Shown here: in pieces, positions 34,224 to 42,310 of the stretch | How the letters are laid out: each line of letters begins with the position of its first letter | How positions within the stretch are numbered: position 1 is the first letter of the stretch | Assembly (NCBI GenBank): GCA_036704825.1 | Contig: JAUBSN010000005.1 | Location: forward strand, 90,816-154,815 | Origin: Microcoleus sp036704825 | GTDB taxonomy: Bacteria > Cyanobacteriota > Cyanobacteriia > Cyanobacteriales > Microcoleaceae | DNA: 64,000 nucleotides | Direction: 5' to 3' | Program-made: the position numbers and the translations under genes | The notes under the pieces: model-generated | What the model was told of the DNA's origin: nothing | Databases searched by the model: none | The model's input: the letters and a program-made list of their open reading frames with translations, nothing else

Positions 34224-35522
34224 TTAAATACTTGCCATCACTTCACGCGCGGCAGCCAAAGTTCTATCGACATCTTCCTCAGTATGAGCCAAAGAAGTAA
34301 ATCCCGCCTCAAACTGCGAAGGAGCAAGATAAATTCCGTGCTCCAACATTCCCCGGTGAAAGCGGCTGAACTTCGTCAAATCCGACTTCTTCGCATCCTC
34401 GTAATTGTGAACCGGACCAGCCGCAAAAAACAAGCCAAACATCCCGCTAATTTGCCCGCCCCAAACCGCGTGTCCTGCTTCCTTCGCAATTGTTAGCAAT
34501 CCGTCAGACAGTTTTTTGGTAATCTTATCCAACTGTTCGTAAGTGCCGGGTTTTTGCAGCAATTCCAAAGTCTTAATTCCAGCAGTCATCGCCAAAGGAT
34601 TTCCCGAAAGCGTACCCGCTTGATACATCGGGCCTGCAGGAGCCACCATCCCCATAATATCCCGCCTTCCCCCGTAAGCTCCCACCGGCAAACCGCCACC
34701 GATAACTTTACCCAAAGTAGTCAAATCCGGCGTGACACCGAATCTTTCCTGAGCTCCGCCGTAGGCGATGCGGAAACCGGTCATTACTTCATCAAAAACT
34801 AACAAAGCACCGTTATCTTTAGTAATTTCCCGCAAACCTTCGAGAAAACCTGCATCCGGGGTAATAAAACCCGCATTCCCCACAACTGGTTCGAGAATTA
34901 CCCCTGCTATCTCGCCGGGATTTTCGGCAAATAAAGCTTTGACTGCTTCTAAGTCATTGTAGGGAGCGTTGAGGGTATTGGCAGTAGTGGCTTTCGGGAC
35001 GCCCGGGGAGTCGGGAAGGCCCAGAGTTGCGACGCCCGAACCGGCTTTTACCAAGAACATATCGGCGTGCCCGTGATAGCAGCCTTCAAATTTAATCACT
35101 TTATCGCGTCCGGTGAAAGCTCGCATCAGCCGCAAAACGGCCATACAGGCTTCGGTGCCGGAGTTGACAAATCGCACCATTTCAATGCTGGGAACGGCAT
35201 CGATGACCATTTCGGCGAGTACGTTTTCCAACAGCGATGGTGCGCCGAAACTCGTACCTTTTTCTAAAGATTCGTGCAAGGCTTTGATGACTTCCGGGTG
35301 GGCGTGGCCGCAGATAGCCGGGCCCCAAGTGCCTACGTAGTCAATGTATTGGTTTTCGTCAACATCCCAAATGTAGGCTCCTTTTACCCTGTCAAAGACG
35401 ATGGGCTGTCCGCCTACGGATTTGAAGGCGCGCACGGGGGAACTGACGCCACCTGGCATCAACTTCTGGGCTGCTGCGAAAATTTCTTCTGATTTGGTCG
35501 TTTTCAAGGTTGTGGAAACCAA
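34224..35522 (-). CDS. hemL: Glutamate-1-semialdehyde 2,1-aminomutase
   Basis: This PLP enzyme converts glutamate-1-semialdehyde to 5-aminolevulinate for haem and chlorophyll synthesis. I choose the TTG start at 35522-35520 because AAGGAG lies 6 bp upstream and the resulting length (432 residues) is the usual one; the frame is open to an ATG at 35636, which would add 38 unlikely residues. The family signature is clear: SSPVRAFKSVGGQP near the N-terminus, GCYHGHAD, the FDEVMTGFR region and the lysine in TTLGKVIGGGLP. It is a housekeeping gene unrelated to the siderophore locus. Confidence 0.97.
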   Translation of the reverse strand: MVSTTLKTTKSEEIFAAAQKLMPGGVSSPVRAFKSVGGQPIVFDRVKGAYIWDVDENQYIDYVGTWGPAICGHAHPEVIKALHESLEKGTSFGAPSLLENVLAEMVIDAVPSIEMVRFVNSGTEACMAVLRLMRAFTGRDKVIKFEGCYHGHADMFLVKAGSGVATLGLPDSPGVPKATTANTLNAPYNDLEAVKALFAENPGEIAGVILEPVVGNAGFITPDAGFLEGLREITKDNGALLVFDEVMTGFRIAYGGAQERFGVTPDLTTLGKVIGGGLPVGAYGGRRDIMGMVAPAGPMYQAGTLSGNPLAMTAGIKTLELLQKPGTYEQLDKITKKLSDGLLTIAKEAGHAVWGGQISGMFGLFFAAGPVHNYEDAKKSDLTKFSRFHRGMLEHGIYLAPSQFEAGFTSLAHTEEDVDRTLAAAREVMASI

Positions 35523-35873
35523 TGTTTTCTCCTTAGTGAAGGTCTGTTGTTGGTAGAATAATTTTATAGCCAGTTCAACATAAAGGTTAGGTCGATTCAA
35601 GGAAACTATTCTAGTAGATTTTAGGGTAGAAACCAATCAGTAGCAATACTAGCTTGGGTTTTTTAGGCTTTGTCCCACTAGCACCGTGAAGCGAAGCTAT
35701 CCCGTAGGGAATCGCCCTAAAATGTAATTTTTTGTAAAATAGTTCTTGACAATTTAGCCATCACTTGGTTAATCTTCTCTCTTCCTCTGCCTCCTCTGCG
35801 TTCTCTGCGGTTAATAAAAAAACAATCTCCGACAGGAAAGCGTTAATCTATATTACCAAGTTGAAATAAAATT
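35523..35873. other. Intergenic region with a possible hisIE promoter
   Basis: This 351-bp divergent gap contains TTGACA at 35746-35751 and TTAATC at 35769-35774 (17-bp spacer) pointing towards hisIE. It also has a dispersed element GAAGCTATCCCGTAGGGA near 35691. No gene is visible. Confidence 0.4.
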
Positions 35874-36524
35874 ATGTCTACTACTGATTTATCGAGTTTG
35901 AGCCGATCGATCCCAATTGAAAAGATTCGTTACGACGATCGCGGTTTAGTGCCTGCGATCGTCCAAGATTATTTGGACGGTACGGTGTTGATGATGGCCT
36001 GGATGAATCGCGAGTCGCTACAAAAAACGGTCTCTACCGGGCAAACTTGGTTCTGGAGTCGTTCTCGTTCCGAATTGTGGCCAAAAGGCGCGACTTCGGG
36101 ACACGTTCAAAATGTCAAAGGCCTGCGTTACGACTGCGATAGCGATGCTTTGCTAGTCACTGTCGAACAAGTTGGAGATATTGCTTGTCACACGGGAGAA
36201 AGAAGTTGTTTTCACCAAGTTGACGGGGAAATTTCACCGCCCCCAGGGGATATGTTATCTCAATTATTTGCAGTAATTTGCGATCGGCGCGACCATCCTA
36301 ACGAAAGTTCTTATACTTGCAAGTTGTTCGAGGGCGGCGACAACAAGATTCTCAAGAAAATTGGCGAAGAGTCGGCGGAAGTTGTGATGGCTTGCAAAGA
36401 TGACGACAAAGAAGGGATCGCTGGGGAAGTTGCGGATTTATTTTATCACGCTTTGGTTGCTTTGGCTCACCATCAAGTAGATTTAAGAGCAGTTTACCGC
36501 AAATTGGGCGATCGGCGAAAATAA
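35874..36524 (+). CDS. hisIE: Bifunctional phosphoribosyl-AMP cyclohydrolase / phosphoribosyl-ATP pyrophosphatase
   Basis: This 216-residue enzyme catalyses the second and third steps of histidine synthesis. The N-terminal HisI domain (about 15-115) has WFWSRSRSELWPKGATSGH and the metal-site cysteines in YDCDSDALL and GERSCF. The C-terminal HisE domain (about 125-212) has KILKKIGEESAEVVMACK and EVADLFYHALV. Length and domain order match cyanobacterial HisIE. Confidence 0.97.
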   Translation: MSTTDLSSLSRSIPIEKIRYDDRGLVPAIVQDYLDGTVLMMAWMNRESLQKTVSTGQTWFWSRSRSELWPKGATSGHVQNVKGLRYDCDSDALLVTVEQVGDIACHTGERSCFHQVDGEISPPPGDMLSQLFAVICDRRDHPNESSYTCKLFEGGDNKILKKIGEESAEVVMACKDDDKEGIAGEVADLFYHALVALAHHQVDLRAVYRKLGDRRK

Positions 36525-36738
36525 TCGGTAATTGGGAATTGAGAATTGGTATAGCCTTTTTCACAAAGATGAGGTATTCACAAATTCATTAACACTTCCT
36601 CAATCCCCCAATCTCAATTTGTACCTCATATTTTCTCAAACTTCTCTAGGTAAGGGCGGGTTCACCAACAATATTTGCCACTCACAGACAAGAGAAATAA
36701 ACCCGCCCCGCCCCATGCAGAGGCTATATTTTCCAACT

Positions 36739-38859
36739 CTAGAAACTAAAAGTAGTGCGGAGAACCCCCACCCCTACAGTATCATTATCCTTAGTACCTT
36801 CAGGATTGAACAACACAAAAGCACCCGGTGTAATGCTGATATTGTCGTTAACTTTGAAACGATAATAAGCTTCCAAATGATAAGGAGTTGCCTTATTTGC
36901 CTGGAAACGAGCACCGCCACTTACCGAATCCCGATCCAAAGGCTGTCCAAACAGAATACCTGCATTATTGCCCTGTGCGAACAAATCTCGGAAATGGAAA
37001 CCTACCATCCAACTGTTAAAAGTTGTAGAAGCATTGCTTCTTTCAGCGTCAGCAATTATCCAACCTCCATAGGTAGAAACAGCCAATTTCGGAGAAAGCC
37101 GCCAAGTTGCAGTACCGCCAAACGAATTCATCTTCACCCCGCCGCTAACAGGTTGTCTATCTCTTCCCAAAATTGAACCCAAATCCGCATCAGATAATCC
37201 TGTGGCAAGAATATTCAATTGGTGGCGGCTGTAAGCGTAATTCAAACCAATGTCAATGCTGCTAGTTGGTTTAATCGTTAACTGTGCCGCAGCAACGGTA
37301 CTGCCATTAAATAAACCCGCCCCCAACGGAGTAGCTGGAAAGCCTAAATCGTTGGGCAAAGCAGCATTGACACTGCCGTACAAAGCTGTAAGATTGACTT
37401 TTTTGGAAACGTTCCAAATAAACCCACCTGCCGATGCCAAGCCGCTGCCTGAAGTACCGCCGGATACGCGCACTACAGGGTTGTAACCTCCAAACCTAGA
37501 AATAGATTCTTGCCCTTCTCCAGCGAAAGGAGTGATGGCTTGAAAAGCATCAGAAGTTTCAGCTTTTGGGCCCGCGAATAGAGTGATGCTGTTAGAAACT
37601 GGAAAAACGTAAAGCAGTTTGTAAAGTTCAACAGTATTGGTGCCAATGCTAGATAAATTCTGAGGATTGATTCCGGGGAATTGCGGCTCAAAACTCAGCC
37701 TTGCCTGACTGTCAGACAAACCGCTAAATGCCCCCGTTGACAAACCCAAATCAGGCCCGAAGCTGCGAATGTTGTAAGCTTGCAAGCCTGTGATTAGGGT
37801 ATCTTTGCCCGTGAAACTGGTCAGCAGATTCAGCCGCAGTCGGTAGTTAAAGACTGTCTGAGTATCGCTGTGATTGTTTTTGGTAGTATCGGCAACACTA
37901 AAAATTGCTTCGCCTTTGAGTTTAGTTGTTGTCGAAAATTGATTGGCTTCTAATTCGGAGGTACGGGCTTCCAAAGCATCGACTCTGCCGCGCAAAGTTG
38001 CTAATTCGGCTGCAAATTCTTCTTGCAATCTTTGGAGTTTTGTTAAGTCTTCTTTTGTCGCTAAGTTACCTGTACCTCCTCTAATTAGCTCAGTAACTTT
38101 ATCCAAGCAAGCATTTAAACCGGCGGCAAATTCGTAGCGAGTCATTGCCCGATTGCCTCGGAATGTGCCGTCTGGATATCCCGCTATGCAGCCGTATCTT
38201 TCTACGAGTGATTGCAAAGCTTGAAATGCCCAGTCTGTCGGGCGCACGTCGGAGAGTTGAGATACAGATGTTACTTGTTGTAGTTCGCTGGATTCTGAAG
38301 TTTCGCTGTTGGTTGCGGCGGGTTCTAAGGAAGCGCTGTTTTCGATTTCAGCTAACTTTTCGGAAGTAGCAGTTTCTGTTTGGGCAATTACTGGTGCAGG
38401 GTTAGGGGCGGGAATGACAGATGTTTTTTCTGTGACTTCTGCGGGTGTCTGCGAGTTTTGGGAAGGGGCAACAGATACTTGTTCTGGGACGGCTGGGGCT
38501 GGGTTTGCTGGTTTTTCGGCTAAGTTTAATGAGTTTTCCCCGGCATTTTCTGCGGTTAATGCTGCTGTTTCGGGCAGATTCAGGTTTGCAGTTTCTTGGG
38601 GGAGATTGGCGAGTTGATTGGTTGTTGAGACGGTGTTGTCAACTTGCAGCCCCTCAACTAATTTTAACTCGGATGTTTCAGGGGCTTTGACCTGATTTTC
38701 AACAGTTGTATTCAGGCTAGTTTTAGCCTCTGACTCTTTTAACTCTTCAGTACCTAATGTCTTTTTTTCGGCGGGAGGCATCGCTGCCAATGGTAAAGAA
38801 CCGGCAAGTATATACAGTAAACCTACTGCGCCCGCACTAAATAGTAGATGTGCTTTCAC
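36739..38859 (-). CDS. SLH-domain OprB-type porin (cyanobacterial outer-membrane porin)
   Basis: This 706-residue protein has a signal peptide (about 1-26), an unusually long Ala/Glu/Thr-rich low-complexity region (about 30-200), an SLH domain (about 207-265, DVRPTDWAFQALQSLVERYG) that binds peptidoglycan-linked polymer, a short coiled coil (about 270-305) and an OprB barrel ending in TFSF. Such porins form the main solute channels of cyanobacterial outer membranes and some are called iron-uptake porins. It is a single-gene unit. Confidence 0.93.
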   Translation of the reverse strand: MKAHLLFSAGAVGLLYILAGSLPLAAMPPAEKKTLGTEELKESEAKTSLNTTVENQVKAPETSELKLVEGLQVDNTVSTTNQLANLPQETANLNLPETAALTAENAGENSLNLAEKPANPAPAVPEQVSVAPSQNSQTPAEVTEKTSVIPAPNPAPVIAQTETATSEKLAEIENSASLEPAATNSETSESSELQQVTSVSQLSDVRPTDWAFQALQSLVERYGCIAGYPDGTFRGNRAMTRYEFAAGLNACLDKVTELIRGGTGNLATKEDLTKLQRLQEEFAAELATLRGRVDALEARTSELEANQFSTTTKLKGEAIFSVADTTKNNHSDTQTVFNYRLRLNLLTSFTGKDTLITGLQAYNIRSFGPDLGLSTGAFSGLSDSQARLSFEPQFPGINPQNLSSIGTNTVELYKLLYVFPVSNSITLFAGPKAETSDAFQAITPFAGEGQESISRFGGYNPVVRVSGGTSGSGLASAGGFIWNVSKKVNLTALYGSVNAALPNDLGFPATPLGAGLFNGSTVAAAQLTIKPTSSIDIGLNYAYSRHQLNILATGLSDADLGSILGRDRQPVSGGVKMNSFGGTATWRLSPKLAVSTYGGWIIADAERSNASTTFNSWMVGFHFRDLFAQGNNAGILFGQPLDRDSVSGGARFQANKATPYHLEAYYRFKVNDNISITPGAFVLFNPEGTKDNDTVGVGVLRTTFSF

Positions 38860-38894
38860 TAGAACTCCTCACAAATTTGATTGTAAAATTGCTA

Positions 38895-38991
38895 AGCTGT
38901 TGTGCATCTAAATTGACAGTCAATTTTTCTACAATTTTTGTGGGACGGGCATCCTGCTCGTCTCTGTATTCAATTTAGATGCGTAGCAGCT
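38895..38991. repeat. 97-bp palindromic repeat upstream of the porin gene
   Basis: A left arm (38895-38916) and right arm (38970-38991) pair at about 18 of 22 positions through CATCTAAATTGA/TCAATTTAGATG. An inner hairpin GACGGGCA-TCC-TGCTCGTC begins at 38944 after TTTTGTGG. The 332-bp gap 38860-39191 otherwise holds no gene. Confidence 0.75.
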
Positions 38992-39191
38992 TATTAGCTT
39001 TCTAGGAATTGTAAAATTATTTGGTATCGCCAACCACAAAGTTGTGAGTTAATATTTTTTATATGTTTAATAACTTTAATAAAATAAGTAAAACAACCGC
39101 CTGCTATCAGAGCTTAAGACGGCTAGGCATTTTTTGCGAGTTGTTTATCTATCGGGTGGATTGGTTTATCACAAAAGTTGTATTTTAGCAA

Positions 39192-40445
39192 TTATTTTTT
39201 CAACATTCGATCGAGCTTTTGCAAAATAAAAATAGCCGCGCCCACACTCAAAGCCAAAACCAACCAAAAATTATCCGCCGCCCATTTACCCCTATCCAAA
39301 GCCACACCGCCCAGCGGCGGCCCGATTAAATAGCCGATCGCCCAACACTGAGAATTAACCGCCAAATACACGCCCCGCAAAGACTCCGGCGCTAAATCCA
39401 CCACCAAAGCCGAAGCAAAAGGCGTATAAGCAACAGTCGCAACCGACAAAAAGCTTAAGCCTAAAACAGCTAAAAATAGATTGCCAGTTGCAGCCATTCC
39501 CGTCAAGCCGATCGCGATAAATCCCATTCCCCACAGCAGCGCCGAAATCATCAAAGCTTTTTGGCAAGAAAACCGCCTCAAAGCTTTAACAACCGGCAGT
39601 TGCAAAGCCACAGTTAAAAACGTGCTAAAAGCAAACAAAACGGTAATTGTACCCGTTGAAAAGCCTTTTCCCGATGTCCCCACTGCGACAAACTTGCTAA
39701 AGTACAGCGGCATGGTGGTTTGGATTTGGGAAATATATAATGTAAACAGAGTATTTACTACAGCATAGACTAGAAGACTGCGATCGCTCAGCGCCACCAT
39801 CCAGCCATTTTCCCGATTTTTTTTGCCTCTACCCGCTGCATTAACTGGTTTGTAGGTTTCAGCGATCGCGATCGCCACTACTGCAAACAGCACTAAAAAC
39901 GAGATACCATCAATAATAAAGAGCGATCGATAATTCCCCGTTACCGAAATCAACAAACCGCCCAAAATAATCCCAACTTGCAAACCCAAATTATCAGCCA
40001 GCCTCGTCAAAGCAAAAGCTTCCTGTCGCTGTTCGCCCTCGGTTAAATCCGCCACCATCGTCTCGGTTGGAGGCCAATACAAACCCACGCCCAAACCCAT
40101 CAGTAAATTGCCCGCAACTAAACCAGCGAAATCATTAGCAGCCGCCAGTATAAAAGAAGCCGCAGCAGAAATAATTGCCGCCAGCAATAAAGTTCGCCGC
40201 CTTCCCCAAAATTTGGAATCGCAAAAAGAACCGCCCAAAATTCTGCCCAATATTCCCGAAACTGAACCGCTACCCAAACCAATCCCAACAGCAGTAGCAG
40301 ATAAACCGACGCGATCGACAAAAAATATCGGCGCGTAAAATAAAGTAAAACCGGTGCCGCTTTGGGAGAGGAACCTGCCACCGGCAAGAATCCAGACTTG
40401 AGGGGGGAGACGGGGCAACCAAGAGGATAATTGAAATTTAGGCAT
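39192..40445 (-). CDS. MFS transporter of unknown substrate
   Basis: This 417-residue protein has about 12 membrane helices and a motif-A-like loop (GGSFCDSKFWGRRRTLLLAA). It belongs to the general MFS_1 group. It has no same-strand partner close by: the porin gene is 332 bp downstream and the upstream neighbour is divergent. I cannot assign a substrate; drug or sugar export is typical of the group. Confidence 0.88.
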   Translation of the reverse strand: MPKFQLSSWLPRLPPQVWILAGGRFLSQSGTGFTLFYAPIFFVDRVGLSATAVGIGLGSGSVSGILGRILGGSFCDSKFWGRRRTLLLAAIISAAASFILAAANDFAGLVAGNLLMGLGVGLYWPPTETMVADLTEGEQRQEAFALTRLADNLGLQVGIILGGLLISVTGNYRSLFIIDGISFLVLFAVVAIAIAETYKPVNAAGRGKKNRENGWMVALSDRSLLVYAVVNTLFTLYISQIQTTMPLYFSKFVAVGTSGKGFSTGTITVLFAFSTFLTVALQLPVVKALRRFSCQKALMISALLWGMGFIAIGLTGMAATGNLFLAVLGLSFLSVATVAYTPFASALVVDLAPESLRGVYLAVNSQCWAIGYLIGPPLGGVALDRGKWAADNFWLVLALSVGAAIFILQKLDRMLKK

Positions 40446-40767
40446 ATACAGTTAAATTAGGAGTTATTTCTGGACGCAGAAACCCGGTTTTTTTGATGAA
40501 CATACGTTATAGCTTTTAATCACGGTCAAAAACCCGGTGTCTTTGGTCGCAGTGCGCAAGTCCTGCGAGTAATTATTAATTTATTCCGTACTTTTTCCGA
40601 ATTAGTATGAGTTAACGTAGGTGCTGACAAACATAAGTGAGCTTAACAATTCTTCAGCGTCTGTTACACAAAAGTTACCATTAATTTAAAAATACTTAAC
40701 AGAATTTTAGAAAAAAGTTAGTTAAACTCTAGAAAAGGCAGAAAAAAATTTTAGAGGGTCTAATTAT
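40446..40767. other. Divergent intergenic region
   Basis: These 322 bp between divergent genes hold no frame that I can support. Two copies of AAACCCGG (near 40481 and 40530) belong to a low-complexity dispersed type, and the last 100 bp are AT-rich, as expected for a promoter region. AGAGGG precedes the ATG at 40768. Confidence 0.5.
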
Positions 40768-41274
40768 ATGACAGCTATTACAACATCAAAAGCGGAATCA
40801 ATCAAACCGCGCTGGCAAGCAATTGTCATGGTGGCTCTAATTTTCTGGCTCAGCGTTAGCCTGATTTTGGATCTAGTAATTATGCCCAGTCTCTACGTAT
40901 CTGGCATGATGACATCACCCGAGTTTGCAACGGCAGGAAATTTAATGTTCTGGGGATTCAACCGCGTTGAGTTAATCTGTTCGGGCATGGTGGCAACGGG
41001 TTTGATGGTTTTGAGCAATTTAGTCGGTGACTTCGGCAAGCGCCACCGCACAGCAATTTTATTATCATTGGTACTTCTGGCGATCGCCCTGATGGACACC
41101 TACGCCCTGACACCCCAAATGAGCGCCTTGGGAATACAGTTAAATCTGTTCGATTCCGCAGCAGAAGTGCCCGCCGGCATGAATCTACTGCACCAAGGCT
41201 ATTTTGCATTGGAAGCCCTGAAGTTGGCTGTCGCGGGTACGCTGCTGGGCTGGTGCTACCAAAACCAAGTTTAA
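40768..41274 (+). CDS. Small four-helix membrane protein (DUF4149-like)
   Basis: This 168-residue protein has four hydrophobic helices (about 18-42, 55-82, 92-110 and 140-162) and no catalytic motif that I recognise. The pattern, with FWLSVSLILDLVIMPSLY in the first helix, resembles cyanobacterial DUF4149-type proteins. It is a single gene followed by a strong terminator. Confidence 0.75.
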   Translation: MTAITTSKAESIKPRWQAIVMVALIFWLSVSLILDLVIMPSLYVSGMMTSPEFATAGNLMFWGFNRVELICSGMVATGLMVLSNLVGDFGKRHRTAILLSLVLLAIALMDTYALTPQMSALGIQLNLFDSAAEVPAGMNLLHQGYFALEALKLAVAGTLLGWCYQNQV

Positions 41275-41322
41275 TCGACACAATGCTCAGATGTTGAGTT
41301 AAGAAAAAACTCAACCAGCAGC

Positions 41323-41361
41323 AGCGGGGGGCGTGAATTCACGCCCCCCGCTAATTTTTTT
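41323..41361 (+). terminator. Strong intrinsic terminator
   Basis: A perfect 15-bp inverted repeat centred between 41337 and 41338 (AGCGGGGGGCGTGAA and its complement) is followed by a run of T. It follows the gene ending at 41274. A smaller hairpin TGAGTT/AACTCA lies at 41294-41312. Confidence 0.9.
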
Positions 41362-41553
41362 GACAATTTTAGCGATCGTCGTCAACTAGTCCTGAAATGC
41401 ACCTGCCTTGCATCTGCCCTTGGGAGTATCTCATATTCGTAAAAACACTTCTTCTGACTCTTTCCTTCTGACTCTTGCCTCCTGGCTCCCAACTCCAATT
41501 TCTAGCTTAACGGCTTTCGTTGAAATGCTCCCTCGTCCTTTCTTACCTTGAAT

Positions 41554-42081
41554 TTAGGCAGCATCACAGACACGCCACGTCAGAATCTCCCAACGTTTTA
41601 GGACAGGTTCAGCAATCACGATCTCATTTTCTCTGGCTTCCATGACGATCAAATAATCTCCCTGGTTAAATCTGTTATTGTAAATTCTTGCTTGTTCTTC
41701 TGGCACCAACCATCCTTGAACTGCACCGTATAGACCGCCAGCAGTTGCAGCAATCCCACTTCCAAAGAAAGTTGCTACAATGCTTTCCACCGCTAAGGCC
41801 TGACCGATACCGGGAATTAGCAGGCTGCTGAGTCCAACAATTAAGGCTAGTGAACCTAGTCGCATGCTACCTGCGATCGCGCCTAATTGTGCCCCTGCTG
41901 CTCTTGTGATTAAAACTTGCTGCACGCCCAGAGAGTCCACATCGTCATTGTCAGAAGGTTTAGCAATCACTGAAATCTTGTGCATGGGGAAGCCCCGGCT
42001 TTTTAGCTCAACTAGCGCCTGCTTTGCGTTTTGGTGATTGGTAAATAGGCCGCTAGCACGTTTGAGATTTTGGTCATTCAT
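41554..42081 (-). CDS. Stress-protein-17M/YflT-like membrane-associated protein
   Basis: This 175-residue protein has an N-terminal region that resembles the general-stress-protein 17M (YflT) fold (FTNHQNAKQALVELKSRGF, KISVIAKP), a Gly/Ala-rich central membrane hairpin (about 78-125), and a C-terminal region (NRFNQGDYLIVMEA). Cyanobacterial relatives are annotated only generically. Its neighbour, the P-type ATPase gene, is on the same strand 229 bp upstream, so both may respond to the same stress. Confidence 0.75.
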   Translation of the reverse strand: MNDQNLKRASGLFTNHQNAKQALVELKSRGFPMHKISVIAKPSDNDDVDSLGVQQVLITRAAGAQLGAIAGSMRLGSLALIVGLSSLLIPGIGQALAVESIVATFFGSGIAATAGGLYGAVQGWLVPEEQARIYNNRFNQGDYLIVMEARENEIVIAEPVLKRWEILTWRVCDAA

Positions 42082-42128
42082 GAGAAATATTCAATATTCA
42101 ACGCTACAAAATTGGTAAATAGTGTTTC

Positions 42129-42177
42129 AGTTGACAGTTGACAGTTGACCGCTGACCGCTGACAGTTGACAGTTGAT
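42129..42177. repeat. TGACAGT/TGACCGC heptad microsatellite
   Basis: About seven tandem heptads of GTTGACA or GCTGACC type lie between the 17M-like gene and the ATPase gene. Confidence 0.85.
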
Positions 42178-42310
42178 AGCGACCTCTACCTGGAAGTCCG
42201 AGGATTGGACTAATGAATAGTCTTCTTTTTAATTTCTCCCGCTTATGCTTGGGGCTTTAAACCAATTCTTTCTGGTAAAGCCGCTGTGAAAGCCACATCA
42301 CAAAAACTAC

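Noticed and set aside
36532..37176. 214-residue plus-strand frame after hisIE
   Set aside because: Most of it lies opposite the porin barrel; low-complexity composition and no start signal.
42129..42177. Heptad repeat as a CRISPR array
   Set aside because: Unit is 7 bp without spacers; a microsatellite, not a CRISPR. No other CRISPR-like repeat-spacer pattern was seen in the window.
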